The notes under the pieces are model-generated. The model ran no database searches, had not been told where the DNA came from, and saw nothing but the letters and a program-made list of their open reading frames with translations. This document shows, one piece after another, positions 52,901 to 64,000 of a stretch of DNA of 64,000 bases; position 1 is the stretch's first letter, and every line of letters starts with the position of its first letter. Made by a program: the position numbers and the translations under genes. The stretch lies in assembly GCA_947650285.1 (NCBI GenBank), contig CANTFL010001173.1, positions 1 through 64,000 on the forward strand, read 5' to 3'. The DNA is from Hyaloperonospora brassicae (lineage: Eukaryota > Oomycota > Peronosporomycetes > Peronosporales > Peronosporaceae).

Positions 52901-53280
52901 GCAAAGTAATTCATACAACTTGAGATATCGACAGGCATAATCGTCGTTCTAGCCGATAATAGGCTAAATACAAACAGTATTGATTCACTTAAAATTACAC
53001 GCGTCAGCATTCCTCCGGGATATGATAGTAGTCACCACCCTATTTATAAGGTTTGTTGTGCGATTGCTTTGTACGTGTTTGGCGATTTAATGCTTCGCTA
53101 GGGACAATAATATTCATTCAAGTTTGCTTGCTATCGAATGCGCCAGCATGTTACGGCATGGTCTTTAGATGGATGATATGGTCAGAGGAATAATTGGATT
53201 AAGTATCTTAATTCGGGCAAGGCGAACTTAAGGAAGGTTAAGGTGAAGCTACAAGGAATTTTGATGTAGCTGGCCGTCAC
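46960..53280. other. Long unassigned, AT-richer stretch
   Basis: I recognise no gene, RNA or element over about 6.3 kb. Open frames reach at most 96 codons: 51,183-51,473 (+), 47,640-47,915 (+), 48,443-48,180 (-) and 50,088-50,345 (+). None has a recognisable motif. The palindromes TAAGTACTTA (47,461), TACATATGTA (47,703) and GCGTGCACGC (near 47,360) are visible. A 7-bp inverted repeat CGTCAAG / CTTGACG lies near 47,874-47,901. It probably represents transposon DNA decayed beyond recognition. Confidence 0.5.
52720..52870. repeat. Degenerate minisatellite, about 25-bp unit
   Basis: Roughly five or six imperfect units share GGTCACGGTCACCGATGG-like words, for example AGCGGTCCCGGTCATCAGTGG and CAGCAGTCACGGTCACCGATGG (both read in the plus direction), with flanking weaker copies. 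Unit lengths vary from about 23 to 26 bp. Confidence 0.5.
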
Positions 53281-53590
53281 GTGAATAGTGCTAACGCGAC
53301 CACACCAGGCTTATAGGTATATATTTCAAGACAGACAACGACCTCAAGTCATCCAGAAGGGTGCGGCCCACCCGACGACGGGTACACGAGAAAAGGAGGA
53401 GATAGTATTACACACGGTCCGGTCACACTCTACGTCAGTCATTTGGCCGGGCAACAGGGATGGATTGAATAAGCATCGGAATCTCGGCGACAACCACTCC
53501 ACCACCATGTACGCATGTTCAAGAGACTTGGAATCTCACCATCAATCCCTTATCGACGATGTCAACGTATAAGTTTACTGGGTATGGAAG

Positions 53591-53619
53591 TGTCGGCATA
53601 AAATGGATCATTGCCGACA
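53591..53619. repeat. 8-bp inverted repeat
   Basis: TGTCGGCA (53,591-53,598) and TGCCGACA (53,612-53,619) are perfect complements around a 13-nt loop. Confidence 0.75.
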
Positions 53620-53734
53620 AGTGATAAGCAATGTACCTCGGTTCGTCAGGATTCTAGGAGAAGCTATATCGATTACAATAAAAGAGGAAGACCACTTAGG
53701 TGATCAGTGACAAAACCCTCCATACACACATCAG

Positions 53735-53758
53735 GAACCTCGGGAACCACCGAGGTTC
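53735..53758. repeat. 9-bp perfect hairpin inside the gag remnant
   Basis: GAACCTCGG (53,735-53,743) and CCGAGGTTC (53,750-53,758) pair perfectly around a 6-nt loop. In the gag frame this segment encodes GTSGTTEVR, so the hairpin lies in former coding DNA. Confidence 0.85.
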
Positions 53759-55242
53759 GCACTGCGAAGAATGACCCTCTAGATGAGACACGTCTAGCGA
53801 AAGCAAAACATGTTTCGGCAAACAAAATATACAAGGAAAAGAAGATATACGCTACAACCCTGAAGCTATGGGTGGCTAAATCGCCAGGTGACGATTAAGA
53901 AAAATTCGCATCAGAAGAGGGAAAGATGTATGGAAGACAGCTCGATATGCGGCAGAGACGTGTTTACTGGAACCAGCTTCGTGAGCTACTAACCACGGAT
54001 CCGTTATTTCCTAATACTACAGCTGAAGCTGATCGACCAGGTTCGTAGTCCCATGATACATATGAAAGCCTCGACGATCAAATTAGAGGCGAAGAGCCGT
54101 CTCTTCCAGTTTTCAGAAGACGCGGGGTTTGTACCGGCAGCGTTTTACGCGCAAGTGTTGCTCGACTGTGACCATGATCACGTAATCACGGCGATTGAAT
54201 CAGTGATCCATATGGTGACACCTCTTACCCGGTAATTCGAATTCAGCCGAACGCTATTCCACGATAAACGTGATCAGAGAGACGATGAATCGTTCTCCTG
54301 TCGGGTCGTCGTGATATGCTTCGAATGAGTCCAATGCGGACGAATCTGACCATATTTAGCTGGCTTGTATGTCTTGGGGACCCTTTGGCGCAGCTATTTT
54401 GCATCTGCCAAATATCATACCTCGTACGCCATGCGCGAGACTCATTTACCTCCTGTGAGGGTCCCTGCTATTATCGAATTTTGAATAAATGCAGATCTAC
54501 ATTGCGGGAGTCGTAGAGAATTCGTTTTGCAAGACCAAACTCGTAAGCGACACCGATCGATGCAGATTGTCCAACCCCAACTTTAAATTATATGTTAAAG
54601 GCATTCATACCGGAACCAGAAATGGAGCCGGCCGTTTTGGATCACACTCACGGTAACGAATATGACTTCGACGATCATGACTTGGATGACCTGCGGTGAC
54701 TCTAGTAGGTCGCTATAGAGGCTTATACAGAAAATGGGTTTACTACGTAAGAAATGCGCATGTCGGTTATCGCTGACTGGAAGCAATTTTTTTGGACGCG
54801 GCCATATTGATAACCACGCTAGAATCTAGGTGTACAAGATAAATTCAGTTTTCTATGTAACCAAGCTCCGTCTTGTGAGATGTTTCTAGTCTTCTTAAAT
54901 ATCTTACTGTGCCGTGATCCCAACTGGTATATTCAGCTCATCCGGCTTACCCGCAGCAAGTGCATTATTTTTTTGGAGAACTTTCACGGGAATGACTGTG
55001 GCCGCACAACTTCTGCTAAGAGGCAGTACAATCACGCGTGGAAATGCGTGAATCAGATCTACAGACTGAACGTGGCTAAGATGGTTTACAAGAGAGATGG
55101 TAATGCCACCGATCGCCGCGATCATGTAAAACAATTCATTGATATATTGGATGATCGTGAGATGGCAAAATAGCTGACGCTACTGAATTTGAAACACGTG
55201 GATTCAAAGTATGGAACGTTTTGCACGTACAAGCGCATGTAG

Positions 55243-56011
55243 AATCTTCAAGGCAAATGAAGAAAAATGGATCAAAGAATTGTGAAAGAATGTGCTGAAG
55301 AAGCATTACCCTGGCAATTGGACTAGGTACAATGTCTGGATGGGTACTACAAAAATCGCAATAGATCTGAGAGTGGATCCGAACCGAGAAAAAGTTCCGA
55401 TTCGAGAGGAAGGTCCTATTTCATAGTGGATAAGATCCAAGTGGGGACCGAATTAAACAAGGATCCGATACAAAAAGAGCTCCAATCTGCAAGGAGATCC
55501 GATTTCAGGGGGATCCGATCCAAGCAAATGGTAGGAGATTGACCAGCGGGCCTACGATATTCGAGATGTTGGAAGTGCAAGTTTTTCTTAAATAGACTCC
55601 AGAGATTCAGCGTACTCTAGGGTGTATAGCGAAGGTTCTTTAATGTTCTATGTGTTGTATTAGGCACAAGAAAGATATCGGTTGGGTAGTTCTCACTTGT
55701 GTTTTGAGAAGGCACTGCCGAGACCCCTGGCAGGGAGCCAAACCTCTAGCTCATTTTTTCGGTACCTTCACTTAATCTTCACTTTTTAACACGAGACAGA
55801 GTGATATATTGGATGACACTTGGCTTTTTTTTTCGATATATATAGGCTAGGCCGTAGGTATTGTGAGATGCTTGAATAACATTAAACAGAGTTTTATTTG
55901 CGTCAAAAGACACGCGTCATCTACACCTAGCTAAATATTTGCTCCCCCACGACAAAGTAGATAGTTCCGCCGCTCGTTTTTACAAGTGTCGCACCTGGAT
56001 AGTTTGGACAG
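55243..56011. other. Gene-free spacer with a 17-bp minisatellite
   Basis: At 55,371-55,525 a GGATCCGA-like word recurs about every 16-19 bp (near 55,376, 55,395, 55,412, 55,432, 55,445, 55,461, 55,478, 55,496 and 55,511), forming a degenerate minisatellite of about nine units. It lies just after the gag core of copy A, where oomycete gag proteins are serine- and charge-rich, so it may be decayed coding repeat. The remaining sequence shows nothing recognisable. Confidence 0.45.
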
Positions 56012-57090
56012 GTGGGCTTAGATTTTTCACTATATCAAGACAACGGCGATAGGGCGCAGCAAGAAAGTAATGGTAATTTGGATCGCGAGCCGGCGGAAGT
56101 GGTCAAAAGTTCAAGCAGATCAATATTCTCATATTGGACAAGGCAATCTATTTGGTATCGAGGTAGCATATATGGAGTCCCTTCAAGTAACCTGTGACCG
56201 CGTAAAGATTTTCACGTGTACCATCTCACCCCAAACTCGGTCAAGTTTGAATCGACAAGTGTCTTATAAAAAGAGTGCAACCAGCACTATCGACGGGTAA
56301 GAAATGTGAGGAAGAAAGCAACACATAAGGAAACGAATAACCCCTCTAGTATTCAATCGTCTGGGCCCCAGTAGATAGTCAGGACCACATCAGCAATTTT
56401 GTAAACCCCGCTCCACCACAATGGTGCGCGTGTCTAGATCTTCTAGTGACTCAGGATACTTCGCGATTCCCTGGGAAAAAATGTTAGGATAATTTGAGAA
56501 ATAACCTGGTATTGAAGCGTCGGAAATTTGAAGGATAGCCGTAGAAGAGCGAATTTAACATATCCCCAGATTATCAAGGTTTTTGGTGGGGCTTAAATAA
56601 CGAGAAACATAAAGAGGAATATGAACTTTTCGATTTGGAAGATAAATGTTTACTCCCTGCTAAAATTTCTTCGAGGACCATAGCGGACAATATCACAAAT
56701 TGAATTCGCTGGACGAGAGACCGACAGCAATTGCTAAACACCATAAGACCCTTCAAGGAGCGTCGAAGACTAAGAATGGTAAGGCTAAGCGAAGGAAGAG
56801 AGAAGTAGCCAGATGGGATTTACACGATCGCAAGACTGGATCCGATCAACAGGATCGCGATATGTAAACATTCATGCGGTCGATCAAGTTAGTGGACGAT
56901 GGAGACAAGATAATGAGCTGACTTGAAGGCTGGAAGTTCAAGCTGCCGGAGAAAGAATATCACTGGAAGGAGTTGCAGAAACGGTTTACCAGTATTTAAG
57001 TGCTTATGATCTCGAATGCACATCTAATTGATCCGCTACGAATGCCTGCATCAACCCATGGCTCACCCGCGAAACCAGTTGGATGCGATC
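56012..57090 (+). other. Weak, unassigned sequence upstream of copy B gag
   Basis: Short frames such as 56,012-56,197 (QQESNGNLDREPAEVVKSSS) and a degraded stretch around 56,800-57,000 have charged, gag-like composition. They occupy the place expected for the N-terminal half of copy B gag. I cannot align them confidently to copy A. Confidence 0.3.
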
Positions 57091-58905
57091 CGCAGTATTC
57101 TGTAGTCGCTTCAAGACGCGGGATTTACAGCAGGATCCTTTGTTGATGCGCAGAAGATATTGGAATGCGATGTTGACCGAGAAATCGATGCGGACAAATC
57201 GCTGTGATGAAAGCTGACCAAGTTGATCAGGCGTGGCGATTAGCAGAAAATAAGATTGAGCCGGCCATAGATGGATGGATAGATTGATTACGGGGTATCA
57301 GATGAAGCGATCACGTCGATCGCAGACACAACAAGAAGTTATGGTACCGGATCGTCGTTGTATTCGTCTGTAAACTAGTACTTGGATTTAGCCGATTCGA
57401 TAAAAAGTCAACGGATGGTAATGGGAGTGTCCGGAGCTGCATCGATCCGCGACAGTGGAATCCTGGTTGAAATGAGATCGACCGTGGCGCAATAGTTATC
57501 CGCCGGATAGCTGAGATCTTATTTTGAAGCGGCCATGAAGAACTACGAAGAAAATCGGAGAAATGTGGATTTTAAGAATGCTGCTCGATTGAAGGTAATT
57601 TTACGACCACAGAGACTAATTTACCAGATGTGGAAATAGAGCCGGCGAGGGATTTACAATATTGTCGATATTACAACGGTCATCATCAAAATCTTGATGA
57701 GATGGATCTTAGACGACCAATGATGGTTGCTGCCGAGACCACGCCAAGCGGCAAAATTATTCCGCAGAGGCTACGAGTATCGGCGGACAGCGATCTATAA
57801 GAGCGTAAAAATCGTGGCTGATATAAAGATCAAGATAGGAGCTGGATTAGTAATATCAAGTCCGCATTCTTCCGTGAACAATCTTCAGATGCAGAAAATT
57901 GCCGTGTTCAGCGATATACTTACGGGACCGTTTTGAAACTGGTACAGTCAGACAATCCGATCGACTCGCCGTAATTGGAATCCACCATTATAAGTTTTCA
58001 TAATCTTGTATAGGCGACATGGATAAACAACAACTGGCAAATGCTACCAAGCAAGGAAACCACCGGATGAGACTCCACTAGAGTATCTGTATCGGTTGAA
58101 CGTGACGGCGATCCGGGCGAAGATCTCTATTCGAGAAGAGACGCTGGCTATGAGATGTGAAATTGTGGGTTACTACATCGAAACGCTGGAAGATTGTGAT
58201 GTGGCCAAGAGGTTAAATTTGTTACAATTAACGGATGATTACAACATCAAAAAAACTTTGCGTGCCTACAAACGCATATAAGTGTGAGCCAATAAGGCGC
58301 CGGTGGAATCGAAAACGTTTTGACCTCCATCGGGCTTTAGTTCGATCCCAAAATTGTCGAAACCTACCTGAGCTGTGAGAGTGATATGAGGGAAACAAAA
58401 TATAAAAATCGGTTCGGGTTCAGAGTAAAGTGGATTGAATTTGGTAGAAGATCGACGCCGATTCTGAGCGGCCGGATACCAAGATCGGGCAAAGTTTTCG
58501 TAAGCCTAATAATTTCAACACGATAACAACGATCCTGAAAACGAACAAGGTCGTGGAGATTGACCTCGCTGACGTTATTGATATGGTCACCAATGAGAGT
58601 CGAAATATGTCAATCAAACACAAGATAAGATCACAAAGATCGATCTTGTGGTGAAATTTCGAATTTTTACCCTCACTGCAGATGACGAAGTATGACGATC
58701 GTGGGTTTTGAAAGAGACTTACATGTCAGAAGTGAAAGTAAATGGAAAATCCATTGAACAAGGGTTTGAGTGCGCCGCATGCGAGGAGATGCATGAGAGT
58801 GGTAACTGCCCCATGGATATCGTTTACAATTTGATCCGCAAGTGTTATGTGCCTAAAGAGTATGCTGGAATATTTCCGCCCAAGTTCAAGCATACAATAA
58901 ACTAG
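57091..58905 (+). pseudogene. Second retroelement family, copy B: gag remnant with zinc-knuckle end
   Basis: Near 57,110-57,205 the reading DAGFTAGSFVDAQKILECDV parallels DAGFVPAAFYAQVLLDCDHD of copy A. At about 58,030-58,281 one frame reads CYQARKPPDETPLEYLYRLN, then the IETLEDCDVAKRLNLLQL core and TLRAYKRI before TAA. The C-terminal end at 58,708-58,905 reads ECAACEEMHESGNCPMDIVY and then VPKEYAGIFPPKFKHTIN with a TAG. This CX2CX4HX4C knuckle followed by a CPM...Y tail is the usual gag terminus in this family, and the stop is probably native. Between these islands stops and shifts are dense. Confidence 0.7.
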
Positions 58906-58942
58906 AACGCTCGCAGGGATGGAATCTGTCACAAGCTAAGAA

Positions 58943-59760
58943 TTGTATCCTTTGCATTTATGCATACGTGGAAAAGAAGAAGGAATCTCACAACGGCAAC
59001 GACCATTCAAACATATTGCTGAAACATGCGGAATTCCCTCAGTTTTTTTTTCGATTTATAGCATGGAACGAGCTGATGAGAATGCCCGATTGTCCAAAAG
59101 GATGGAGTACGATCTTGCGCCGGGTGTATTGCGCGAGTACTGTAAGTACCACACACAAGGAAAGTGGTTGAAGCAGCCAATAGCAATTAATAATATCTAC
59201 AAGGAGAAGGTCTCTATGCTGTTAAACTCAAGCGCTAAACGTTTGACCATCGACACAATCTTTGTTCGCAATATAATTTGTATGATCGACAAAAGTCAGA
59301 CTGAAATATGTATGGGGTTAATGTGAGCACGTGTATGACAAGTTGACGGATTCAGATCAAGATCACATTGAACGGATCCTTAGTGTATTATCTCGAAGTA
59401 TGGGTTGGAGATCGAGTCGGTCAAGAGGCAGTATTGGGCATGGATTTAATAATACCGGCAGAGATCTATTTGATTCTGGCAGACCAAACTCTAAGTCAAC
59501 CAAATTAGGTTGGTATAAGTTTGGCAGGGAAAGACCGCCGCACAGATCCATCTTCAAGCGATCAACATTTAGGATCAGCGTTTTGTTATATCTGTTGGAG
59601 AATCGACGGAGGTGAGGATAGGTGTTTATTCTCTAAAAGAAAACTCTGGCTACAAAGGGACAATAATTGGGTGCCAACGCTAATTAACGGGCCCGTTATA
59701 TCGAAGTACTAACAGCTCCCCAATATTAGCGATCATGAATTAATCTAAGGTTTTTTTCAC
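58943..59760 (+). pseudogene. Copy B: protease region of the second family
   Basis: The frame at 58,943-59,326 reads YDLAPGVLREYCKYHTQGKW, then AINNIYKEKVSMLLNSSAKR and DTIFVRNIICMIDKSQTEIC. The order matches the protease region of related oomycete elements, where the active site would read LLDTGA or LLDSGA. Here the catalytic Asp position is Asn (AAC at 59,225-59,227). Further on, VISVGESTEVRI near 59,590 and KLWLQRDNNWVPTLINGP near 59,640-59,700 match the downstream part of the same region, in other frames. This is identified by motif order only. Confidence 0.55.
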
Positions 59761-60505
59761 CACTGGGCTTAATGCTGATGAATTACATAGTATTGCGATC
59801 TTCCGGTCATGTTTCTGTGGGTTCACGCCGATACCATAAGTGGCATCCTTTGACTTTCAAAACGAACATTGGTCGGATATATGAATAGATTTAAGGATGC
59901 GCAGGACCTCAAGTGGGTCATTCGATCTACAAGATTCACACAAAGATCATGACTAGGACAAGCGATAGATAGAATATCAAGGAAATTGATGAAGTATATT
60001 GAGAACGGTTGCCGTCATCGTCACCGGTCGAGCCAAAATATAATAGATTCACACGATTGAAAACGACAACTTAGTGCGAGATCGACCAGATATGATGTTT
60101 AAACAGCATCAAGAGACGATCAAGGTCGGTGAAGCGGGAAAAAAGAAAGCCTTTTCCTAATTTATAACGAATATTCATCAGTCTGACGTTTTTCGGACTC
60201 TAGATGGGACGTTACATGGACAAGAGGGGCATCCGGCAAAGACGACGACTCACGTATCCTATCCGAGAGGGGATTGAGATGTGTCGTTGCTGACAACTAC
60301 ATCGCCATTGAAATAACGAACAGTTACGAGCTGGTGCACAATCAAGCGGCTAGCTCGACGATCGAGGTGAATCAAAAAGTGATCGATTGTGGTAATTTTA
60401 ATGAAAGCGAATTCAACCGAGACCATTTTAGCCACGAATGTGAAGACGAGATCAAGATGTAAGGTTTCAAAGAGCATGAACAGTCTGATGTAATGACCGA
60501 AGGCC
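59761..60505. other. Decayed spacer between protease and RT of copy B
   Basis: This stretch has no recognisable domain. A 62-codon frame at 60,274-60,462 (with VNQKVIDCGNFNESEFNRD) is acidic, in keeping with the low-complexity acidic spacer found here in related elements. It contains several stops and lacks motifs. Confidence 0.35.
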
Positions 60506-60965
60506 TTGATCGGTGGAAACTGTCAACGAAGTGTAGCAGGAAGAACAGACAAGTTTTCCGTGCATTTTCACGAAAGCGGAGAAACGTACGTAGGAGACGT
60601 AGATCGTCACATGGCTGTGCTGCTCTTAGTGACTACGTCTACTGCCGAAGTCACCATAGATGATATCCAAGTTGACGATACAGGAGTGCCTCTTCGGGCG
60701 ATAGAAAAACTTACGACAACTGACTTGAAAAAAAGACGGTTGGTAATGGGTATAGGGAACGCATTACAGTTTGCAGCAAGTGGCGGTGTATGCAACATTG
60801 ATGTAGGAGGAGCGAACCCGATCGCAAAACGAGTGAGACCAGTCGAAATATATTTCGTGGAAAATTATCAGATATGATCTCAGGATTGTTGTCAGCAAAG
60901 ATTATTTCGTCGTCGGAGTCACCATTAGATCCGCCGATAGTGATATTTAAAAGAAGGTCGATATA
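60506..60965 (+). pseudogene. pol: Copy B: N-terminal part of reverse transcriptase
   Basis: The frame 60,506-60,877 reads ESGETYVGDVDRHMAVLLLV, then EVTIDDIQVDDTGVP, then MGIGNALQFAASGGVCNIDV and GGANPIAKRVRPV. It continues in the overlapping frame at 60,874 with ISGLLSAKIISSSESPLDPP and IVIF. This is the start of the RT of the second family, where relatives read GKGNALPPAA, CDIDVG and LIKGLLSAK. The fingers-palm core with the catalytic DD box is absent, because similarity ends near 60,960. The domain was truncated rather than only mutated. Confidence 0.72.
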
Positions 60966-61240
60966 TACATTCGATAATGTATGTACTACCGACGTTTTAG
61001 AAGCTTACAAAATCGGTGATGTACCTGTGGTAAAGTGTGTTTTAAGAACAATAAACGTCGAGGTCGGCCCGGTGAAGGGAAAAGAAGTCATATTCAAGAA
61101 GATGGGTGTCCGAAGGAAAAGCGGCATCGGAAGAGGTCGAGACTCCATGGTAGAGGGGCTCGCAGAACCATTCAAGGCGAAGGATGTTGCCAAAATACCG
61201 GTCAAGCGGTACTGACAGAAGCCGATCGCGGTATCTCATT
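60966..61240 (+). other. Basic open frame downstream of the RT break
   Basis: The frame opened at 60,874 continues to TGA at 61,213-61,215 with VVKCVLRTINVEVGPVKGKE and IFKKMGVRRKSGIGRGRDS. It is lysine- and arginine-rich and no longer resembles RT. It may be sequence inserted at the RT breakpoint or a chance frame. Confidence 0.3.
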
Positions 61241-61242
61241 GC

Positions 61243-61470
61243 TAGACCCGGTCTATCACTTGAAGACCTGGGGCCCTCATCGATGGACCCGGTCGCCCAT
61301 CGTTAGATCTAAGTATCTCACCGATAGACCTGGTCCCTCCTCGTTATACCTTGGCCCCTCGCTGGTAGACCCGGTCCCTCATCGATAGACCTGGGTCCCT
61401 CATTGGTAGAACCTGTCCTTCCTTTATAGACCTGGGTCTCTAATTGGTAGACATGGTCCCTCATCGCCCG
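61243..61470. repeat. Minisatellite, 20-22 bp unit, about 11 copies
   Basis: Imperfect tandem units follow the pattern ACCTGGTCCCTCATCGATAG, for example at about 61,326-61,400, with point changes and 1-2 bp length differences. The array lies between the truncated RT of copy B and the next gag piece. Confidence 0.8.
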
Positions 61471-62036
61471 GCTACTCCTGAAGCGTCTTATAAAGAGTTA
61501 GTAAAACGAGCAAAGATAGAGAAAAGAACTTCAAGGATACTACTGTATTGGATACTTCTCAATTCGCGATATACGTGGCCCGTCGTCGTGCATAAAGAGA
61601 TGACTTGTTAAGTATGCACGCCTGATCGAGAAAGGGATAAATTTTTGTCTCTTCCGTTGAAGACAGTTACGTGGCGAGATCAAGTGCAAGTAGGACCCCA
61701 ACAAGTATTTGGCCTGGGGGTTCGTCTAGTAGCAACCCTCCCTCAATCTATGCGATCAGAAGCGTCCTTTTTGCAAGTCGGTTAGGGAGAGCGAAAAAGG
61801 CCAAGAGATTAACATCCCTGTGATCACACGAAAGGAAAGAAGTGACAAGCTACCTAAGAAAAATGGTTGTACGCCTGCCCTCGACCAAGTCTTTCGAGCG
61901 GTCATCTACCGGCCTACCGTGTACATTATATCCACTAGAGGACCAAGGTCTACCTCTATCAACGCAACACATCGCTATCTTCGTCCAATTTGCCGAAGAG
62001 TGCAACCCGCCAGCCGACGGGTACACACGGTGAGGC
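61471..62036 (+). pseudogene. Second retroelement family, copy C: gag N-terminal remnant
   Basis: The best frame, 61,842-62,036, reads YPLEDQGLPLSTQHIAIFVQ and ends FAEECNPPADGYTR. The end parallels GCGPPDDGYTR of copy A near 53,380, so this is the same gag segment from another copy. Upstream DNA from 61,471 has an S/R-rich reading but frequent stops. No gag core follows before 62,050. Confidence 0.5.
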
Positions 62037-64000
62037 AAGGTCACTACGCGACACCAGAGTATCCCCCCCAGTAAGTCGGCAGTCAGGCACAGTGAGTGTT
62101 TTGGGGGCTCATCGCGCAGTCTTGAGACCCCAACTACCAAAGTATCAAGCGCTATACGATTTCGCTTACGTCAGAATTTTCAGGTGTAAAAACTTAACTT
62201 ACATCACCTTGGCCCAGCAAGATAGTGATCCTGATTCGTCGGTCTACTATATATAACGGAAGTTACGGCAATCGCATTTTGATCCCGCTAAAAAAGCTCT
62301 TCTATTCATCCTTCAAGTATTATCGACGTCACTGGTATCCAAATATATTTAGACCAACTTTTTACACTCAAAAACAGCGGGTAAACAGATCTGGTCTATA
62401 TCGCGGCTTCAGTTTTAACCTACAAAATACCAGGATTGGGCATTGCTAAATCGATGTTAACTTTTCTAAATCTTCGGCGTAATCAATACCGTGCTTCGCT
62501 CGTAAACAACCCGGGATTGTTGATACTCCGTGTGGTCGATTATATTATCAATGATTAAGTGTCTCACAGGTAATCTTTAATTATTTCTATATTTCCTACA
62601 TTATGGATTGATTAATAGATTATTTTTTCAATTGCTGCCGCTGTCTATTGTTCCGGGTATTGTATCGCCCTACTAATCATAAAAATACATTTTGATCTTT
62701 TGTTTATTCTTCTCACTCAGTCTCACTCCACTCAAGTATCTTTAGGAAACTACTTGGACATTTTCCATCATTTTACAAAAACAGATGATCACCGTTCCAA
62801 ACTTGTTTTTGCTTCGTGCTATTCTATCGCTACGAAGCGTTTTCGTTCTGCCTGATTTCGGTTAAACCCTTGTAACAAAGCAGCTCAGTCTAAATCTTCT
62901 TCGTTGACCGACGTCGGATCAATATGTCCTTTATGGTTAAGTATATCATTGTGTTCATGACTATAACGTGTCTATGTCAATTCAATGTGAGTAAGTTATG
63001 ATGCACAAGACTCAGACGTGTCCACTTCCCTATCATTTTCACAATATCCTTTCCACTTCAGATTAGTACTATCAGCATCGTCTTCCCTCATGGCGTCCGT
63101 CAGAATTGCTTCACTAAAGTCCACATTTCTTCAAGGCGACCCGGAAATTGCTTGATCCGTTTAAAATGACGACAATGAAAATCGGTGAAAGTGGTAAGGT
63201 GTACCAGTAACTTTAAATTCTGAGTGATCTCCTCATATTGATGCCACACTAAATAAATATTGGCGCATATGAGCTATGTTAAACGCGTTTCCATCTTTTT
63301 ATGACGATCCAAATATGACCAAAGTTGAAATTTAAGCTTTTTTTTGCGGCGTTGGATCACAATAATCTCGTTCAGCTCGATCTTTATCATATCCTGTATC
63401 GATCACTAATCTTAGGTCAATAAAAGTAAAAAGCATGCCGGATGAGGTCCCAGTTTTTGTTTGATTACTAGAGTGATCTTTAGGGGTCTAGCTTAAAAAA
63501 ACGTAAATCTCAATCTTAAACCATAAGTTAAGTAAAAAAAATTATACAATGCTGCACAGTTTTGATAGATTATTTCAATCGTTCTTCCAATTTATATTAG
63601 ATTCAGTTACGTCTGCAAAATTCAATATAAGCGCTTGGGTTATAGTTTAAATTCAATGATTTGCCATTTAAATTAGCCTAACTTAGTAGACTAACTTAAG
63701 GCGCCTCTTCGTCCTGCAATCCTATGGAAGGCACAGAAGTCAGACGTAAATTTCGAAACTCGGTTGTTTTGGCTCACCCTCCTAGCGCCAAATTGTCAGA
63801 AAAACATTCTTTGTAACTTTACATGAGCTTTTATGTTTTTCAGGCGATCTTGTTTTAGTGATCACACATTTAGAAATTTATTCGATCCACAACATGAGTA
63901 GTACTCTTTCAGCGATTATCTCAAATATATTATGTGATTGATATCAACAAAGCGTCCAGAAATATGTTGCCTACGAACTTCAGGGAGGTAAAACATGTAT
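62037..64000. other. AT-rich terminal stretch, nothing recognised
   Basis: The longest frame is 62,225-62,449 (74 codons, with NRILIPLKKLFYSSFKYYRR), with no known motif. From about 62,450 to the window end, runs of A and T are frequent and stops occur in all frames. The palindrome CCGACGTCGG lies near 62,909. GCTTCGT and ACGAAGC pair around 14 nt near 62,812-62,839. No RNA gene or element end is evident. Confidence 0.5.

Larger units (their letters stand above)
53281..55242 (+). pseudogene. Second retroelement family, copy A: gag remnant
   Basis: Fragments in several frames match, from memory, the gag-like ORF of a large oomycete retroelement family. An N-terminal piece near 53,370-53,440 reads GCGPPDDGYTRKGGDSITHG. 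At 53,707-54,048 one frame, with TAA at 53,896, reads LAKAKHVSANKIYKEKKIYA, then KMYGRQLDMRQRRVYWNQL, then LTTDPLFPNTTAEADRPG. A shifted piece at 54,053-54,235 reads DAGFVPAAFYAQVLLDCDHD. At 54,880-55,242 it reads IYRLNVAKM, RRDHVKQFIDILDDREMAK, TAG at 55,171, then LTLLNLKHVDS. These are the capsid-like core motifs. No pol follows in this copy. Confidence 0.65.

Noticed and set aside
62800..63500. Minus-strand retroelement remnant
   Set aside because: Reverse-complement readings gave charged peptides but no ordered motif I could name.
45000..64000. tRNA or rRNA genes
   Set aside because: No cloverleaf with A- and B-box-like words or conserved rRNA stretches was seen.

Overview
This is an oomycete-like eukaryotic repeat landscape (Peronosporales: Phytophthora or downy mildew type). 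The assignment rests on two decayed LTR-retrotransposon families whose protein motifs match, from memory, the Ty3/gypsy elements common in Phytophthora genomes. No intact gene, rRNA, tRNA or CRISPR array was found.

Layout. (1) Bases 1 to about 38,890 are one satellite array that runs off the left edge. The basic unit is 131 bp, with a second class near 150 bp, for roughly 280 copies. The prototype unit carries 12 GATC sites, an 18-bp palindrome and a conserved 7-bp-stem, 3-nt-loop hairpin. Higher-order repeats and large internal duplications are visible. (2) About 39,089-45,200 is the remnant of a chromodomain Ty3/gypsy element on the + strand: gag zinc knuckle, protease, RT, RNase H, integrase and chromodomain, then a polypurine tract and the start of the 3' LTR. 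The 5' LTR and most of gag are missing and the satellite abuts the truncated end. A 294-codon frame on the opposite strand (44,880-43,999) converges on the pol stop. (3) About 45,200-53,280 is mostly unassigned and AT-richer, with clusters of perfect inverted repeats. (4) About 53,280-62,040 holds decayed pieces of a second oomycete retroelement family: gag fragments in at least two copies (53.3-55.2 and 57.1-58.9 kb), protease and RT pieces (59.1-61.0 kb), and a third gag N-terminal piece (61.8-62.0 kb). Minisatellites lie within and beside them. (5) 62.04-64.0 kb is AT-rich with nothing recognised.

The coding remnants carry many stops and frame changes, so nothing here should make a full-length protein. 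The most unusual signals are structural: the GATC-saturated hairpin satellite, an apparent excess of short perfect hairpins across the dead pol and its 3' flank, a dense inverted-repeat cluster at 46.74-46.95 kb, and the antisense frame of the gypsy element. All counts were made by eye and need computing.
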